From positions 806,001 to 870,000 of the forward strand of contig JACKJC010000002.1 in NCBI GenBank assembly GCA_020638195.1: 64,000 nucleotides of DNA, read 5' to 3'. The DNA comes from Methylobacteriaceae bacterium (lineage in GTDB: Bacteria > Pseudomonadota > Alphaproteobacteria > Rhizobiales > Beijerinckiaceae). Shown in pieces: positions 9,649-18,663 of the stretch (the first letter of the stretch is position 1; every line of letters starts with the position of its first letter). Below the pieces are notes generated by a model. That model had not been told where the DNA came from and made no database searches. It saw only the letters and a program-made list of their open reading frames with translations. The translations under genes and the position numbers were made by a program.

Positions 9649-9938
9649 AAATTATCGCCGAGATCGGCGCGGTCGGCGCGATTGTCCCAGATTCGCAGGA
9701 CCTCGATCCGGTCGTTTCGGACGCGGTAGATCAGCGAGAACGGCGTCCCGGGAATCACGAGTCCGCGCACGTCGGGCGCAAGGCTTGGTCTGCCGATCAT
9801 CGGGTTGTCGCAGACGAGGCGCATAATTGCGCGCAATTGTTCGCGCGCGCGTTTGTCGCCCTCCGGAAATATGCGCGTGTAGTAGACGCGTAGCCACGCG
9901 AAGTCGCGCTCCGTGCTGCGGAGGTAAACGAGCTGCAT
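9645..9938 (-). CDS. ParE/RelE-superfamily toxin
   Basis: Predicted type II toxin of 97 aa. The fold pattern is that of ParE: an N-terminal helical hairpin, then RPSLAPDVRGLVIPGTPFSLIYRVRNDRIEVLRIWDNR, where the central Gly-Leu/Tyr-Arg strand and the C-terminal I-x-W-D/H-x-R motif are the family hallmarks. Target not inferable: ParE poisons gyrase while RelE cleaves mRNA. It lies one base downstream of the antitoxin gene on the minus strand, the usual antitoxin-first order, and converges on nusB with a four-base overlap. Confidence 0.82.
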   Translation of the reverse strand: MQLVYLRSTERDFAWLRVYYTRIFPEGDKRAREQLRAIMRLVCDNPMIGRPSLAPDVRGLVIPGTPFSLIYRVRNDRIEVLRIWDNRADRADLGDNF

Positions 9939-9939
9939 C

Positions 9940-10242
9940 CTATTTGCGGGGCAGGGTCACGTCGGGATCAGGAAACGACAGTTCGTTTGCTGCGCCCCAG
10001 GAATCCATCCAACGATCGACCGCTTCCTGCGAGACGAACGCGCCGTTGTCGGCCTCTGCGATCGTCGATTCGATCGCAATACGCTTGCGATCGCGCGCGT
10101 CGAGAAAGGCCTCGATGGCTTTGGTTGCAACGAAGGACGCTGAACGCTCCGACCGACGCGCCTCTTCCTCGAGGCGATTGCGGGTGTCGTCAGGTAGCCG
10201 CAGCGAAAACGGCGACGTCGGCTTGTTGCGTAGCTGAGGCAT
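9940..10242 (-). CDS. Ribbon-helix-helix (CopG/ParD-type) antitoxin
   Basis: Antitoxin partner of the adjacent ParE-like toxin. The 100-aa protein has an N-terminal ribbon-helix-helix DNA-binding segment (FSLRLPDDTRNRLEEEARR), followed by SERSASFVATKAIEAFLD and an acidic C-terminal toxin-binding tail (AVDRWMDSWGAANE, then DPDV). I start it at the ATG at 10242, which has GGAG eight bases upstream, rather than 20 codons earlier, because the RHH domain begins right there. It probably represses its own promoter through the inverted repeat just upstream. Confidence 0.84.
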   Translation of the reverse strand: MPQLRNKPTSPFSLRLPDDTRNRLEEEARRSERSASFVATKAIEAFLDARDRKRIAIESTIAEADNGAFVSQEAVDRWMDSWGAANELSFPDPDVTLPRK

Positions 10243-10243
10243 A

Positions 10244-10269
10244 TGTATGGCTCCGTCATACAAAGTATG
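10244..10269. promoter_or_regulatory. Putative operator of the toxin-antitoxin operon
   Basis: TGTATG-N7-CATACA (10244-10262), with a second overlapping inverted repeat CATAC-AAA-GTATG (10257-10269), directly upstream of and touching the antitoxin ribosome site. Repeated GTATG half-sites are what an RHH autoregulator would bind. This is an inference from position and symmetry. Confidence 0.5.
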
Positions 10270-10319
10270 GCGATCCCGATGCCTGTCAAATTCTTTATGC
10301 ATCTGCGAACAATCGTCCG

Positions 10320-11318
10320 ATGACCGGCGACCGCCCCTCCGAAGACGACCTGATCGCCCGCTATTTCGCGCCGCTCGCCGGCGCGGGCGGGCTGGGGCTG
10401 CGCGACGACGCCGCGCGGATCGCGCCGCCTGAGGGGTGCGAGATCGTGCTGACGGTCGACGGGCTGGTGGCAGGCGTGCATTTCTTCGCCGACGATCCGC
10501 CTGCCGCCATCGCGAAGAAGGCGTTGCGGGTGAACCTGAGCGACCTCGCGGCCAAGGGCGCCGCGCCGCTCGGCTTCCTGCTGACGCTTGCGCTGCCGCG
10601 CGACTGGCGGGCGGACTGGCTGGAACTGTTCGCCCGGGGGCTCGGGGAGGATGCGGCGGCCTTCGCCTGTCCGCTGCTCGGCGGCGACACGGTTTCCACC
10701 TTCGGGCCGCTGACGCTGTCGATCACCGCGCTGGGGGCCGTGCCCGCCGGCCGCATGGTCCCGCGCGACGGGGCGCGGGCAGGGGATCTGCTCTATGTTT
10801 CCGGCACAATTGGCGATGCGGCGCTGGGGTTGCGGGAAAGGAGCGCTGGCCTTCGGTCCCGCAGCGAGCCGGAAGGCCCGCGGTCCGATGCGGCCATCCT
10901 GATCGATCGCTATCTCGCGCCGCAGCCGCGCCTGGCGCTGGCGGAGGTTTTGCGGGAGCACGCCTCCGGCGCGATGGACGTATCGGATGGGCTCGTCGGC
11001 GATCTCGCGAAAATGTTGCGCGTTTGCGGCGCGAGCGCAGACGTCGCTGTCGCGCGAATCCCGCTCTCGGCGTCGGCGCAAACTGTCATCGCCGCCGATC
11101 CGCGCCTGCTCGAAACCGCGCTCACCGGCGGCGACGACTACGAGATCCTGGCCAGCGTGCCGATTGCGAATGCGCGGGCCTTCGAGGCCGCCGCGACGGC
11201 CGTGGGCGTTCCGGTCACACGGATTGGAAATGTCACGCCGGGGCATGCCCCGGCGACGTTCCGCGACGCGCGCGGGGCGCCCATGTCTTTCGCACGCGGC
11301 TCCTACAGCCATTTCTGA
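10320..11318 (+). CDS. thiL: Thiamine-monophosphate kinase
   Basis: Phosphorylates thiamine monophosphate to the cofactor thiamine pyrophosphate using ATP. The 332-aa protein has the PurM-like ATP-binding fold: GLRDDAARI near the start, VDGLVAGVHFF, KALRVNLSDLAAKGA, LLGGDT, GAMDVSDGLVGDL and TGGDDYEI. The ATG at 10320 (MTGDRPSEDDLIARYF) fits the family start. Around residues 175-188 the usual short linker is replaced by a Ser/Arg/Gly-rich insert encoded by a DNA palindrome (see repeat at 10848-10878). Located after nusB as in many relatives, with a toxin-antitoxin pair between them. Confidence 0.95.
   Translation: MTGDRPSEDDLIARYFAPLAGAGGLGLRDDAARIAPPEGCEIVLTVDGLVAGVHFFADDPPAAIAKKALRVNLSDLAAKGAAPLGFLLTLALPRDWRADWLELFARGLGEDAAAFACPLLGGDTVSTFGPLTLSITALGAVPAGRMVPRDGARAGDLLYVSGTIGDAALGLRERSAGLRSRSEPEGPRSDAAILIDRYLAPQPRLALAEVLREHASGAMDVSDGLVGDLAKMLRVCGASADVAVARIPLSASAQTVIAADPRLLETALTGGDDYEILASVPIANARAFEAAATAVGVPVTRIGNVTPGHAPATFRDARGAPMSFARGSYSHF
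10848..10878. repeat. Palindromic element inside thiL
   Basis: GGCCTTCGG and CCGGAAGGCC arms (one bulged base) flank a 12-bp loop and stay in frame within thiL. The peptide it encodes (about SAGLRSRSEPEGPRS) is unlike the rest of the protein. This resembles dispersed palindromes that insert into genes without breaking the reading frame. Confidence 0.45.
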
Positions 11319-11372
11319 TTGCGTCCGCGACGTCTGCCGTTAGTTTGCCCGGAAACATTCGGAGCAGATGAT

Positions 11373-12605
11373 ATGACGGAAGCTCAACGGCTGGCGCAGG
11401 CCGATCGCGACAGCGCTGCCAAGCGCCTCGCGCTCAGGCTGTCGGTCGCCTCTGCGCTCGCCGGCGCCAACGCCGCCGTCATCTTCGCGACCGAGGCGAT
11501 CCTCGGCGCCAGCATGGCGCCTTCGGCGGGGCTTGCCACCGTTCCGCTCAGCTGCTTCGTCGTCGGCCTCGCGCTCGGGACGCTGCCGATCGGCTGGATC
11601 GCGCGGCGCTATGGCCGCAAACCCGCGCTGCTGACGGGATCGCTGTCCGGCGTGCTGACAGGCGCGCTGGCGACCGTCGCGACCCTCGTCTGGTCGTTTC
11701 CGCTGCTCTGCCTCTCCGCCATTTTCGGCGGCATCTATGCGGCTGCTTCGCAATCCTACCGTTTCGCCGCCACCGACGGCGCGAGCCCGGCCCTTCAGCC
11801 GAAGCTGATCTCCTGGGTCATGACCGGCGGCGTGCTCGCGGGAATCCTGGGACCGCAGCTCGTGCAGCACACGATGGACATCTGGCCGCAGCACCTGTTT
11901 GCCGCGACCTATGTGGGGCAGGCGATCGTGGCGCTGATCGCCATGGCCGTGCTCGCCGGCGTCGAGGCGCCGCCGGCCTCGCTGCAAGCCGTGGACCAGA
12001 AGCCCGGACGCCGACTTGGGCAAATCGTGGCGCAGCCGCAATTCGTCGTGGCGGCGATCTGCGGGACCGTGTCCTACGCGTTGATGAACATGGTCATGAC
12101 GGCCGCGCCGCTCGCCATGAAGATGTGCGGGCTGTCGCTCAGCCAGTCCAATCTCGGCATCCAGTGGCACATTCTGGGCATGTATGCGCCGAGTTTCATC
12201 ACGGGATCGCTGATTGGCCGGTATGGCGCCAAGCGCATCGTCGCGCTGGGGCTCGCGCTGGAAGTCGCGGCCGCCCTCGTCGACCTCCATGGCGTGACGG
12301 TGGCGCATTTCTGGACCGGGCTGATCCTGCTCGGCGTCGGCTGGAACTTCGGTTTCATCGGCGCCTCCGCCATGGTCGTGGCGGCGCACCGGCCGGAGGA
12401 GCGCACAAAGGTGCAATCCTTCAACGACTTCGTGATCTTCGGAACGATGGCGGTCGGCTCCTTCGCTTCCGGCCAGATGCTGGCGGGCGGCGGCTGGAGC
12501 CTGGTCAACATGATCGTCTTCCCGCCCGCCGCCATCGGCCTCGTGGCGCTGGTCTGGCTCGCGCTGCGGCCTCAGCCGGCAGCCAAGCCCGCGGAAGCGG
12601 GCTGA
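11373..12605 (+). CDS. Major facilitator superfamily transporter
   Basis: Inner-membrane carrier of 410 aa with about 12 hydrophobic segments and a cytoplasmic N-terminus rich in charged residues. The loop between helices 2 and 3 carries the MFS motif A-like sequence GWIARRYGRKPAL near residue 70, and the equivalent in the second half is IGRYGAKRIVALG. The central loop (about 205-225) is short and polar. The substrate cannot be told. The start ATG at 11373 has GGAG eight bases upstream. It stands between thiL and hppA. Confidence 0.85.
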   Translation: MTEAQRLAQADRDSAAKRLALRLSVASALAGANAAVIFATEAILGASMAPSAGLATVPLSCFVVGLALGTLPIGWIARRYGRKPALLTGSLSGVLTGALATVATLVWSFPLLCLSAIFGGIYAAASQSYRFAATDGASPALQPKLISWVMTGGVLAGILGPQLVQHTMDIWPQHLFAATYVGQAIVALIAMAVLAGVEAPPASLQAVDQKPGRRLGQIVAQPQFVVAAICGTVSYALMNMVMTAAPLAMKMCGLSLSQSNLGIQWHILGMYAPSFITGSLIGRYGAKRIVALGLALEVAAALVDLHGVTVAHFWTGLILLGVGWNFGFIGASAMVVAAHRPEERTKVQSFNDFVIFGTMAVGSFASGQMLAGGGWSLVNMIVFPPAAIGLVALVWLALRPQPAAKPAEAG

Positions 12606-12681
12606 TCCGCGTCAAATAAGGGCCAAAATCGGCCTTCGACCGATTGCGGCCATATTTACTTTCTGGCAAGAAGCGCGCGCT

Positions 12682-12703
12682 CCGGGATTCCGAGGAATCC
12701 CGG
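12682..12703. repeat. Inverted repeat in the MFS-hppA intergenic region
   Basis: CCGGGATTCC and GGAATCCCGG, perfect 10-bp arms separated by two bases, about 77 bp after the MFS gene and about 95 bp before hppA. It has no following T-run, so it is not an obvious intrinsic terminator. It may be a repeat element or a leader structure. Confidence 0.5.
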
Positions 12704-12797
12704 ACAAGGAAACGCGCAATTTCGCCGCGCCCCCGCGCGGGCTCGAAAGTCGCCGGCGCCGGCGACCCAGAACAACGAGGACAGGACAGGCGGACCA

Positions 12798-14927
12798 ATG
12801 ACACTCTGGCTCATTATTCTTGGCGGACTGCTGTCCGTCGTCTACGGGATCATGACGATCTCGCAGCTCATGTCGGCTAGCACCGGCAACGCCCGCATGC
12901 AGGAGATCGCGGCCGCGATCGCCGAAGGCGCGCAGGCCTATCTCAACCGCCAGTACACGACGATCGCCATCGTCGGCGTCGTGATCTTCGTGGCGCTCGG
13001 CTTCCTCCTGACCTGGCCGGTGGCAGTCGGCTTCCTCATCGGCGCGGTGCTTTCGGGCGCGGCCGGCTACATCGGCATGAACGTCTCGGTGCGCGCCAAC
13101 GTACGCACGGCGCAGGCGGCCTCCGAATCGCTCGCCAAGGGCCTCGACATCTCCTTCAAGGCGGGCGCGGTCACCGGCATGCTGGTGGCGGGTCTCGCGC
13201 TCTTGGGCGTCGCCGGCTACTACATGGTCCTCACCATGGGCATGGGCCATGCGACCAATGACCGTCTGGTGATCGACGCGCTGGTCGCGCTCGGCTTCGG
13301 CGCCTCGCTGATCTCGATCTTCGCGCGTTTGGGTGGCGGCATCTTCACCAAGGGCGCCGACGTCGGCGCCGACCTCGTGGGCAAGGTGGAAGCCGGCATT
13401 CCGGAAGACGATCCGCGCAACCCGGCCACCATCGCCGACAACGTCGGCGACAATGTCGGCGACTGCGCGGGCATGGCGGCCGACCTGTTCGAGACCTATG
13501 CGGTGACGGTCGTCGCCACCATGGTGCTCGGCTCGATCTTCTTCGCCGGTCAGGCGGGCCTGACGACCTCGATGGTCTATCCGCTCGCCATCTGCGCGAT
13601 CTCGATCGTCGCCTCGATCATCGGCACCTATTTCGTGAAGCTCGGCGCCAACAATTCGATCATGGGCGCGCTCTACAAGGGCCTGATCGCGGCCGGCGTG
13701 CTGTCGGCGGTCGGTCTTGCGCTCGCCACCCAGTTCGTTTCGGGCTGGGGCGTGCTCGGCACGCACGGCGGCATGGAGATCACCGGCAAGGCGCTGTTCA
13801 TCTGCGGCCTGATCGGTCTTGCCGTCACCGGCCTGATCGTCTGGATCACCGAGTACTACACGGGCACGGGCAAGCGCCCGGTCGTCTCGATCGCTCAGGC
13901 CTCGGTCACCGGCCACGGCACCAACGTCATCCAGGGCCTCGCGGTCTCGCTGGAATCGACGGCGCTGCCGGCGATCGTGATCGTGGGCGGCATCATCTCC
14001 ACCTACCAGCTCGCCGGCCTCTACGGCACGGCGATCGCGGTGACGACCATGCTCGGCCTGGCCGGCATCATCGTCGCGCTCGACGCCTTCGGCCCCGTGA
14101 CCGACAATGCCGGCGGCATCGCCGAAATGTCGGGCCTGCCGAAGGAAGTCCGCCAGTCCACCGACGCGCTCGACGCGGTCGGCAACACGACCAAGGCGGT
14201 CACCAAGGGCTATGCGATCGGTTCGGCGGGCCTCGGCGCGCTGGTGCTCTTCGCCGCCTACACCAACGACCTCGAAGCCTTCGCCAAGGGCGGCGCGGCC
14301 TACTTCAAGGGCATGGGCCCGGTCTCCTTCGACCTGTCCAACCCCTATGTCGTGGCCGGCCTGATCTTCGGCGGCCTGATCCCCTACCTGTTCGGCGGCG
14401 TCGCGATGACGGCGGTCGGCCGCGCGGCGGGCTCGGTGGTCGAGGAAGTGCGTCGTCAGTTCAAAGAGAAGCCGGGCATCATGGCTGGCACCGATCGTCC
14501 TGACTACGGCCGCGCGGTGGACATGCTGACCAAGGCGGCGATCAAGGAAATGATCATCCCCTCGCTGCTGCCGGTGCTCGCCCCGTTCGTCGCCTATTTC
14601 GGCGTGCTGGCGATCTCGGGCTCGAAGGCCTCGGCCTTCGCGGCGCTGGGCGCCATGCTGCTCGGCGTGATCGTCAACGGCCTGTTCGTCGCGATCTCGA
14701 TGACGTCGGGCGGCGGCGCGTGGGACAACGCCAAGAAGTCCTTCGAGGACGGTTTCGTCGACAAGGACGGCGTGAAGCACCTGAAGGGCGGCGACGCGCA
14801 CAAGGCGTCGGTGACCGGCGACACCGTCGGCGACCCCTACAAGGACACGGCGGGCCCCGCCGTGAACCCGGCGATCAAGATCACCAACATCGTGGCCCTG
14901 CTGCTGCTGGCGATCCTGGCGCACTGA
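12798..14927 (+). CDS. hppA: Membrane proton-translocating pyrophosphatase (K+-insensitive)
   Basis: Integral membrane pump coupling pyrophosphate hydrolysis to proton export. The 709-aa protein has about 16 membrane helices. The substrate site is seen in [37 protein letters not shown] (two stretches, residues about 191-227), with further aspartates in the later [14 protein letters not shown] region. The GNTTKA motif carries lysine at residue 466, where K+-dependent enzymes have alanine, so this belongs to the potassium-independent H+-pumping type. Monocistronic, with a strong terminator behind it. Common in rhizobia and phototrophs, where it recycles biosynthetic pyrophosphate. Confidence 0.96.
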   Translation: MTLWLIILGGLLSVVYGIMTISQLMSASTGNARMQEIAAAIAEGAQAYLNRQYTTIAIVGVVIFVALGFLLTWPVAVGFLIGAVLSGAAGYIGMNVSVRANVRTAQAASESLAKGLDISFKAGAVTGMLVAGLALLGVAGYYMVLTMGMGHATNDRLVIDALVALGFGASLISIFARLGGGIFTKGADVGADLVGKVEAGIPEDDPRNPATIADNVGDNVGDCAGMAADLFETYAVTVVATMVLGSIFFAGQAGLTTSMVYPLAICAISIVASIIGTYFVKLGANNSIMGALYKGLIAAGVLSAVGLALATQFVSGWGVLGTHGGMEITGKALFICGLIGLAVTGLIVWITEYYTGTGKRPVVSIAQASVTGHGTNVIQGLAVSLESTALPAIVIVGGIISTYQLAGLYGTAIAVTTMLGLAGIIVALDAFGPVTDNAGGIAEMSGLPKEVRQSTDALDAVGNTTKAVTKGYAIGSAGLGALVLFAAYTNDLEAFAKGGAAYFKGMGPVSFDLSNPYVVAGLIFGGLIPYLFGGVAMTAVGRAAGSVVEEVRRQFKEKPGIMAGTDRPDYGRAVDMLTKAAIKEMIIPSLLPVLAPFVAYFGVLAISGSKASAFAALGAMLLGVIVNGLFVAISMTSGGGAWDNAKKSFEDGFVDKDGVKHLKGGDAHKASVTGDTVGDPYKDTAGPAVNPAIKITNIVALLLLAILAH

Positions 14928-14949
14928 GCGGTTTCGATATCGAAACGCG

Positions 14950-14978
14950 AAAGGGCGGGGGAAACCCCGCCCTTTTCA
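14950..14978 (+). terminator. Terminator after hppA
   Basis: Perfect stem AAGGGCGGGG / CCCCGCCCTT with a GAAA tetraloop and a short T-run, 22 bases after the hppA stop. Confidence 0.9.
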
Positions 14979-15012
14979 TTGGCAGGCCAGTCTCCAATCT
15001 GGAGTGAATTTC

Positions 15013-15225
15013 ATGGAAACCCGCGATTCCAACGGCACAGTCCTCGCCGACGGCGACAGCGTCACCATCATCAAGGACCTCAAGGTGAAAGGCGCTTCGG
15101 CCACGCTCAAGCGCGGTACGACCTTCAAGAACATCCGCCTGACCGACGACCCGCGCGAGATCGAATGCCGCTCCGCGCAGATCAAGGGCCTGGTGCTCAA
15201 GACCGAGTTCATGAAGAAGATCTGA
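15013..15225 (+). CDS. PhnA/YjdN-like small protein
   Basis: Protein of 70 aa corresponding to the C-terminal PhnA (YjdN) domain: DSNGTVLADGDSVTIIKDLKVKG, then LKRGTTFKNIRL and IKGLVLKTEFMKK. The usual N-terminal zinc ribbon of full-length YjdN is missing, so this is a single-domain version. Despite the old name, the family has no proven role in phosphonate use. The start is the ATG at 15013 with GGAG eight bases upstream; a GTG three codons earlier is less likely. Isolated between the hppA terminator and the sensor kinase. Confidence 0.85.
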   Translation: METRDSNGTVLADGDSVTIIKDLKVKGASATLKRGTTFKNIRLTDDPREIECRSAQIKGLVLKTEFMKKI

Positions 15226-15297
15226 CAGGCTCTAGCCGAACGCCCGGCTTTTCATGGCGCGCGAATGCGCTATGTCGGCTGTGGGGCAGGGGAGAGC

Positions 15298-16713
15298 ATG
15301 AGCGGACCGATCAATCTGTCTGGCGCTGTGACGCGCCCGCACGCGGACATGTTCGCGACGCTCGCGGACAATATTTCGCAGCTCGCCTGGATGGCGGATT
15401 CGAGCGGCTCGATCTTCTGGTACAACAAGCGCTGGTTCGACTACACGGGCACGACGCTCGAGCAGATGCAGGGCTGGGGCTGGACCAAGGTCCACCATCC
15501 CGACCATGTCGAACGGGTTGTCGAGCGGATTCGCAATTCCTTCGAATCGGGCGAGCCCTGGGAAGACACGTTTCCCTTGCGATCCGTCAATGGCGACTTC
15601 CGCTGGTTCCTCTCGCGCGCCATGCCGATCCGCGACGCCGGCGGCGAGATCATCCGCTGGTTCGGCACCAATACCGACATTACCGAGCAGCAGCTGATCG
15701 AGGAGCGTCTGCGCGAGAGCGAGGCGACGTTCCGCGCGATGTTCAACACGAGTTCGCTCGGCAAGGCGCAGGTCGACGTCGGCTCGTTCCGCTTCACGCG
15801 GGTCAACGATGCCTTGTGCCGGATGCTCGGCGCGCGCTCGACCGAGCTGCTCGCCGTAACCTTGCCGGAGGTCTTCCATCCGGCCAGCCGCGCGCCGCTT
15901 GAAGCGGGCCTTGCTCGTCTGGCGAGCGGCGAGATCGCAGCCTTCGATCTGGAGGCGCGGCTCGCGGCAAGCGATCGGGAGCGCGCCTGGGCGCAGATCA
16001 CGCTGAACACGATCCCGGACGAGCAAGGGATGCCCTATCGCCTTGCGGCGGTGCTGGTCGACGTGACCGAACGCAAGCTCGCCGAACAACGGAACCTGGT
16101 CCTGATGCGCGAGGTCAATCATCGCGCCAAGAATTTGCTGGCTGTGGTGCAGGGGATCGCGCGCCAGACCGTCGGCAGCGAGGATTTCGAGGCGCAGTTT
16201 CTCGAGCGCGTCGGCGCGCTCGCTGCGGCGCACGACGTCATCGTCGACAACGAGTGGCAGGGCGCGACGCTGGACGGACTGATCCGTTCGCAGACCGGGC
16301 TTTTCACGACGCCGCATTCGCGACGTGTCGCGCTGTCGGGGCCCCACGTGCTCGTCAGCGCCGACGCCTCGCAGATGCTCGCCATGGCGATCTATGAACT
16401 GGCCACCAACGCCGTGAAATACGGCGCGCTGTCCAACGACACAGGCCAGGTCGAAATTGCGTGGTCGGTCTCGGGCGCGAAGGACTCGCAAACCTTCACG
16501 TTGCGCTGGCGCGAGATCGATGGGCCATTGATCGCCAAGCCCGAACGGACCGGATTCGGCAGCGTGGTCACGCGCAAGCTCGTGGCGTCCATGTTCGATG
16601 CCGCGATCGAGGCGGAATTCCGGCCCGCCGGCTTCGCGTGGACGCTCGAATGCCCGCTTGCGAAGGTGACGGGCCGCACCGGGACGGAAAAGGACAGCGA
16701 GACGCCGGCGTAG
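15298..16713 (+). CDS. PAS-domain HWE-family sensor histidine kinase
   Basis: Soluble two-component sensor of 471 aa with no membrane segment. Two PAS domains (about residues 20-135 and 140-262) precede the kinase. The phospho-acceptor region REVNHRAKNLLAVVQGIARQT (His275), the N-box ELATNAVKYGAL and the WREIDGP segment define the HWE/HisKA_2 class common in Rhizobiales. The first PAS (WYNKRWFDYTG) is of the PAS_3 type; no conserved cysteine of a LOV photoreceptor was seen. There is no response regulator next to it, so the partner is elsewhere. The ATG at 15298 follows GGGGAG. Confidence 0.9.
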   Translation: MSGPINLSGAVTRPHADMFATLADNISQLAWMADSSGSIFWYNKRWFDYTGTTLEQMQGWGWTKVHHPDHVERVVERIRNSFESGEPWEDTFPLRSVNGDFRWFLSRAMPIRDAGGEIIRWFGTNTDITEQQLIEERLRESEATFRAMFNTSSLGKAQVDVGSFRFTRVNDALCRMLGARSTELLAVTLPEVFHPASRAPLEAGLARLASGEIAAFDLEARLAASDRERAWAQITLNTIPDEQGMPYRLAAVLVDVTERKLAEQRNLVLMREVNHRAKNLLAVVQGIARQTVGSEDFEAQFLERVGALAAAHDVIVDNEWQGATLDGLIRSQTGLFTTPHSRRVALSGPHVLVSADASQMLAMAIYELATNAVKYGALSNDTGQVEIAWSVSGAKDSQTFTLRWREIDGPLIAKPERTGFGSVVTRKLVASMFDAAIEAEFRPAGFAWTLECPLAKVTGRTGTEKDSETPA

Positions 16714-16750
16714 CGCGCCGGCGAAGATCAGCCGAAGATGAGGCGTCGCC

Positions 16751-17224
16751 TCACGAGAACTTCAGCAAGCCCTTGATCATGTTCTGGACGAAGCTCTCGT
16801 CGCCGCCCGCCGTCGGGGTCGTGCGCGAGACATAGTCGAACAGCTTGCCGTCCTGCAGGCCGTAATTGGCGACGCGCTGGATGCCGCCCTTGCCGAAATA
16901 GACGGCGAGCACGCGCTGGTCGGTCACGGTCGGCTGCATGAAAGCGGCCTTTCGGTCGACGGTCTGGCTCACATAGTACCAGGCGTCGCCGCCGACCGTC
17001 GACGTGGTCGAGGGCGTACCGAGCAGGGCGAGCGTCTTCTCCTTCGAGAGGCCGTTCTTGAGCTGGTTCATGGTGGTGGGGTCGGCTTGATAGCCGCGCT
17101 GGACCACGCCGTCGTAGCTGAGGCCGGGGAGGCCGCCAGTCGAGCAAGCGCCGAGCGGAAGCGCGAGCGCCACAACGAAAGCCAGACGCGCCGGCGACAG
17201 AAGCCGCTTATCCCCCAAGGCCAT
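16751..17224 (-). CDS. bamE: Outer membrane protein assembly factor BamE (SmpA/OmlA family)
   Basis: Small lipoprotein of the BAM complex that folds outer-membrane proteins. The protein is 157 aa from the ATG at 17224, which has GGAG seven bases upstream; an in-frame ATG seven codons earlier is possible. It has a lipoprotein signal ending in LGAC (acylated Cys about residue 27), then the SmpA/OmlA domain with LKNGLSKEKTLALLGTPSTTS and WYYVSQ. Divergent from the UQCC-yceD-plsX-fabH series, a layout often seen in Rhizobiales. Confidence 0.9.
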   Translation of the reverse strand: MALGDKRLLSPARLAFVVALALPLGACSTGGLPGLSYDGVVQRGYQADPTTMNQLKNGLSKEKTLALLGTPSTTSTVGGDAWYYVSQTVDRKAAFMQPTVTDQRVLAVYFGKGGIQRVANYGLQDGKLFDYVSRTTPTAGGDESFVQNMIKGLLKFS

Positions 17225-17404
17225 TCCCACGCTCCGCCTGTTCATCTCGCGGTCGGGACGACCGCGCCACAACGCTACCGGCACGCCCGCCGCAGCAAAA
17301 TCGAATTTCGGACTTGCATCGGCGACCGGCGATGCCTAACCCCCGGAACGGCCAAATGCAAGGTCGCCGCGCTCACGCTGCGGCAGGTCGCAAAGTCTGG
17401 AGCC

Positions 17405-17941
17405 ATGATCTTCAAGCTCTTTTCCCGCAAGTCCCGCAGCCCGGCGGCCGAGCGTCTGTACGGCGAGATCATGGCGGCGGCGCGGCGGCCGGCGCTTTTT
17501 CTGCCGCCGTACAATGTGCCCGATACGCTCGAGGGGCGCTTCGACGCGCTGATCCTGCACGTCTTTCTCGTCGTCCGGCGGCTCGCCGCTCAGCCAGCCC
17601 CCGCGCCGCAGCTGGCGCAGGACCTGTCCAATGAAATGTTCCGGGCGCTCGACCGCGCCTTGCGCGAAATGGGCGTGGGCGATCTCGCCGTGCCGAAGCG
17701 CATCGCCAAGCTCGCGGCCGATTACAACGGCCGGCGCACAGCCTACGAAGCGGCGCTCGGCGAAGGCGAGGCGGCGCTCGCCACGGCGCTCGCGCGCAAC
17801 GTCTACGGTCAGGCGGACGCAACGCTCGGAGCGCCGCTCGCGCGCTACATGCTGAAGGCGGAGGCGGCGCTGGCGCACGCGCCGTACGCCGCCTTCGACC
17901 AGGGCCCGGTCCCCTTTCCCGCGCCGGAGGAGCAGCCATGA
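17405..17941 (+). CDS. Ubiquinol-cytochrome c chaperone family protein
   Basis: Bacterial relative of mitochondrial Cbp3/UQCC1, which helps assemble cytochrome b of the bc1 complex. The 178-aa protein has the family blocks: AAERLYGEIMAAARRPALF, DTLEGRFDALILHVFLVVRRL, and QDLSNEMFRALDRALREMGVGD (two stretches) around residues 15-105. No signal peptide. Start at ATG 17405 after GGAG. Its stop overlaps the start of the next gene (ATGA), so the two are co-translated. Confidence 0.88.
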   Translation: MIFKLFSRKSRSPAAERLYGEIMAAARRPALFLPPYNVPDTLEGRFDALILHVFLVVRRLAAQPAPAPQLAQDLSNEMFRALDRALREMGVGDLAVPKRIAKLAADYNGRRTAYEAALGEGEAALATALARNVYGQADATLGAPLARYMLKAEAALAHAPYAAFDQGPVPFPAPEEQP

Positions 17942-18540
17942 GCGGATCCGAACATCAGGGCGCGGCGCCCGTCTGGTCGTCGCAGCTGGTCGTCGGCGAG
18001 GTGCCGCCGCAGGGCGCGGACATCGTGATCGAGGCGGATGCCGGCGTGCGCGAGAATCTCGCGCGCCTCAACGGGCTCGTGTCGCTGTCGTCGGCCGTCG
18101 CGCGGCTGCATGCGGCGCGGCGTGGTCGCGAGGGCCTGCATGTGACGGGCGAGGTCCGGGCGCGGATAACCCAGACCTGCGTGGTCAGCCTCGAGGATTT
18201 CGAGAGCGCAATCGTCGAGCCGGTCGATGTCGAGTTCGAGCCGGCGCGCGCGCCGAGGCCGGCGCGCGAGGACGGCGAACGTATGAGCCGTCGCCGGCGG
18301 GACGTCCGTCCGCCTGTCGAGGAAGACGAGGAGGGCATGGACGATCTGAACGCGCCCGACGAGATCGTGAACGGCAAGGTCGATCTCGGCGCGCTGGCGA
18401 GTGAATTCCTGACGCTCGGCATCGATCCCTATCCGCGCAAGCCCGGCGTCGCCTTCGAGGAGCCGAAGGCGCAGGGCGCGACGATCTCGCCTTTCGCGCG
18501 ACTGGCGGAACGCAAGAGCGATCCGGGCGAGGGCGACTGA
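17938..18540 (+). CDS. YceD/DUF177 family protein
   Basis: DUF177 family, in many bacteria linked to 23S rRNA metabolism and to rpmF-plsX-fabH operons. The 200-aa protein has the conserved core VTGEVRARITQTCVVSLEDF near residue 70 and the acidic DEIVNGKVDLGALASEFLTLGIDPYPRKPG near 145 (two stretches). A central Arg/Glu-rich loop is variable. No rpmF follows here; plsX begins 123 bases downstream. Translationally coupled to the preceding chaperone gene. Confidence 0.88.
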   Translation: MSGSEHQGAAPVWSSQLVVGEVPPQGADIVIEADAGVRENLARLNGLVSLSSAVARLHAARRGREGLHVTGEVRARITQTCVVSLEDFESAIVEPVDVEFEPARAPRPAREDGERMSRRRRDVRPPVEEDEEGMDDLNAPDEIVNGKVDLGALASEFLTLGIDPYPRKPGVAFEEPKAQGATISPFARLAERKSDPGEGD

Positions 18541-18663
18541 GCAAGGTCGCGAGGCCCGCTCGACCTGTGGCATATGACCAAAAACCGGTTGCCATAGCCG
18601 CATGAGAGGCTATGGTCCGCCGCCCGCAACCCGGGGCGGGCGATTGATGGAGCCTCAGCGCAG

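Noticed and set aside
12612..14924. 770-codon minus-strand open frame across hppA
   Set aside because: It mirrors the hppA reading frame and is dominated by Arg, Ala, Gly, Asp and His, as expected of a shadow; no motif and no ribosome site.
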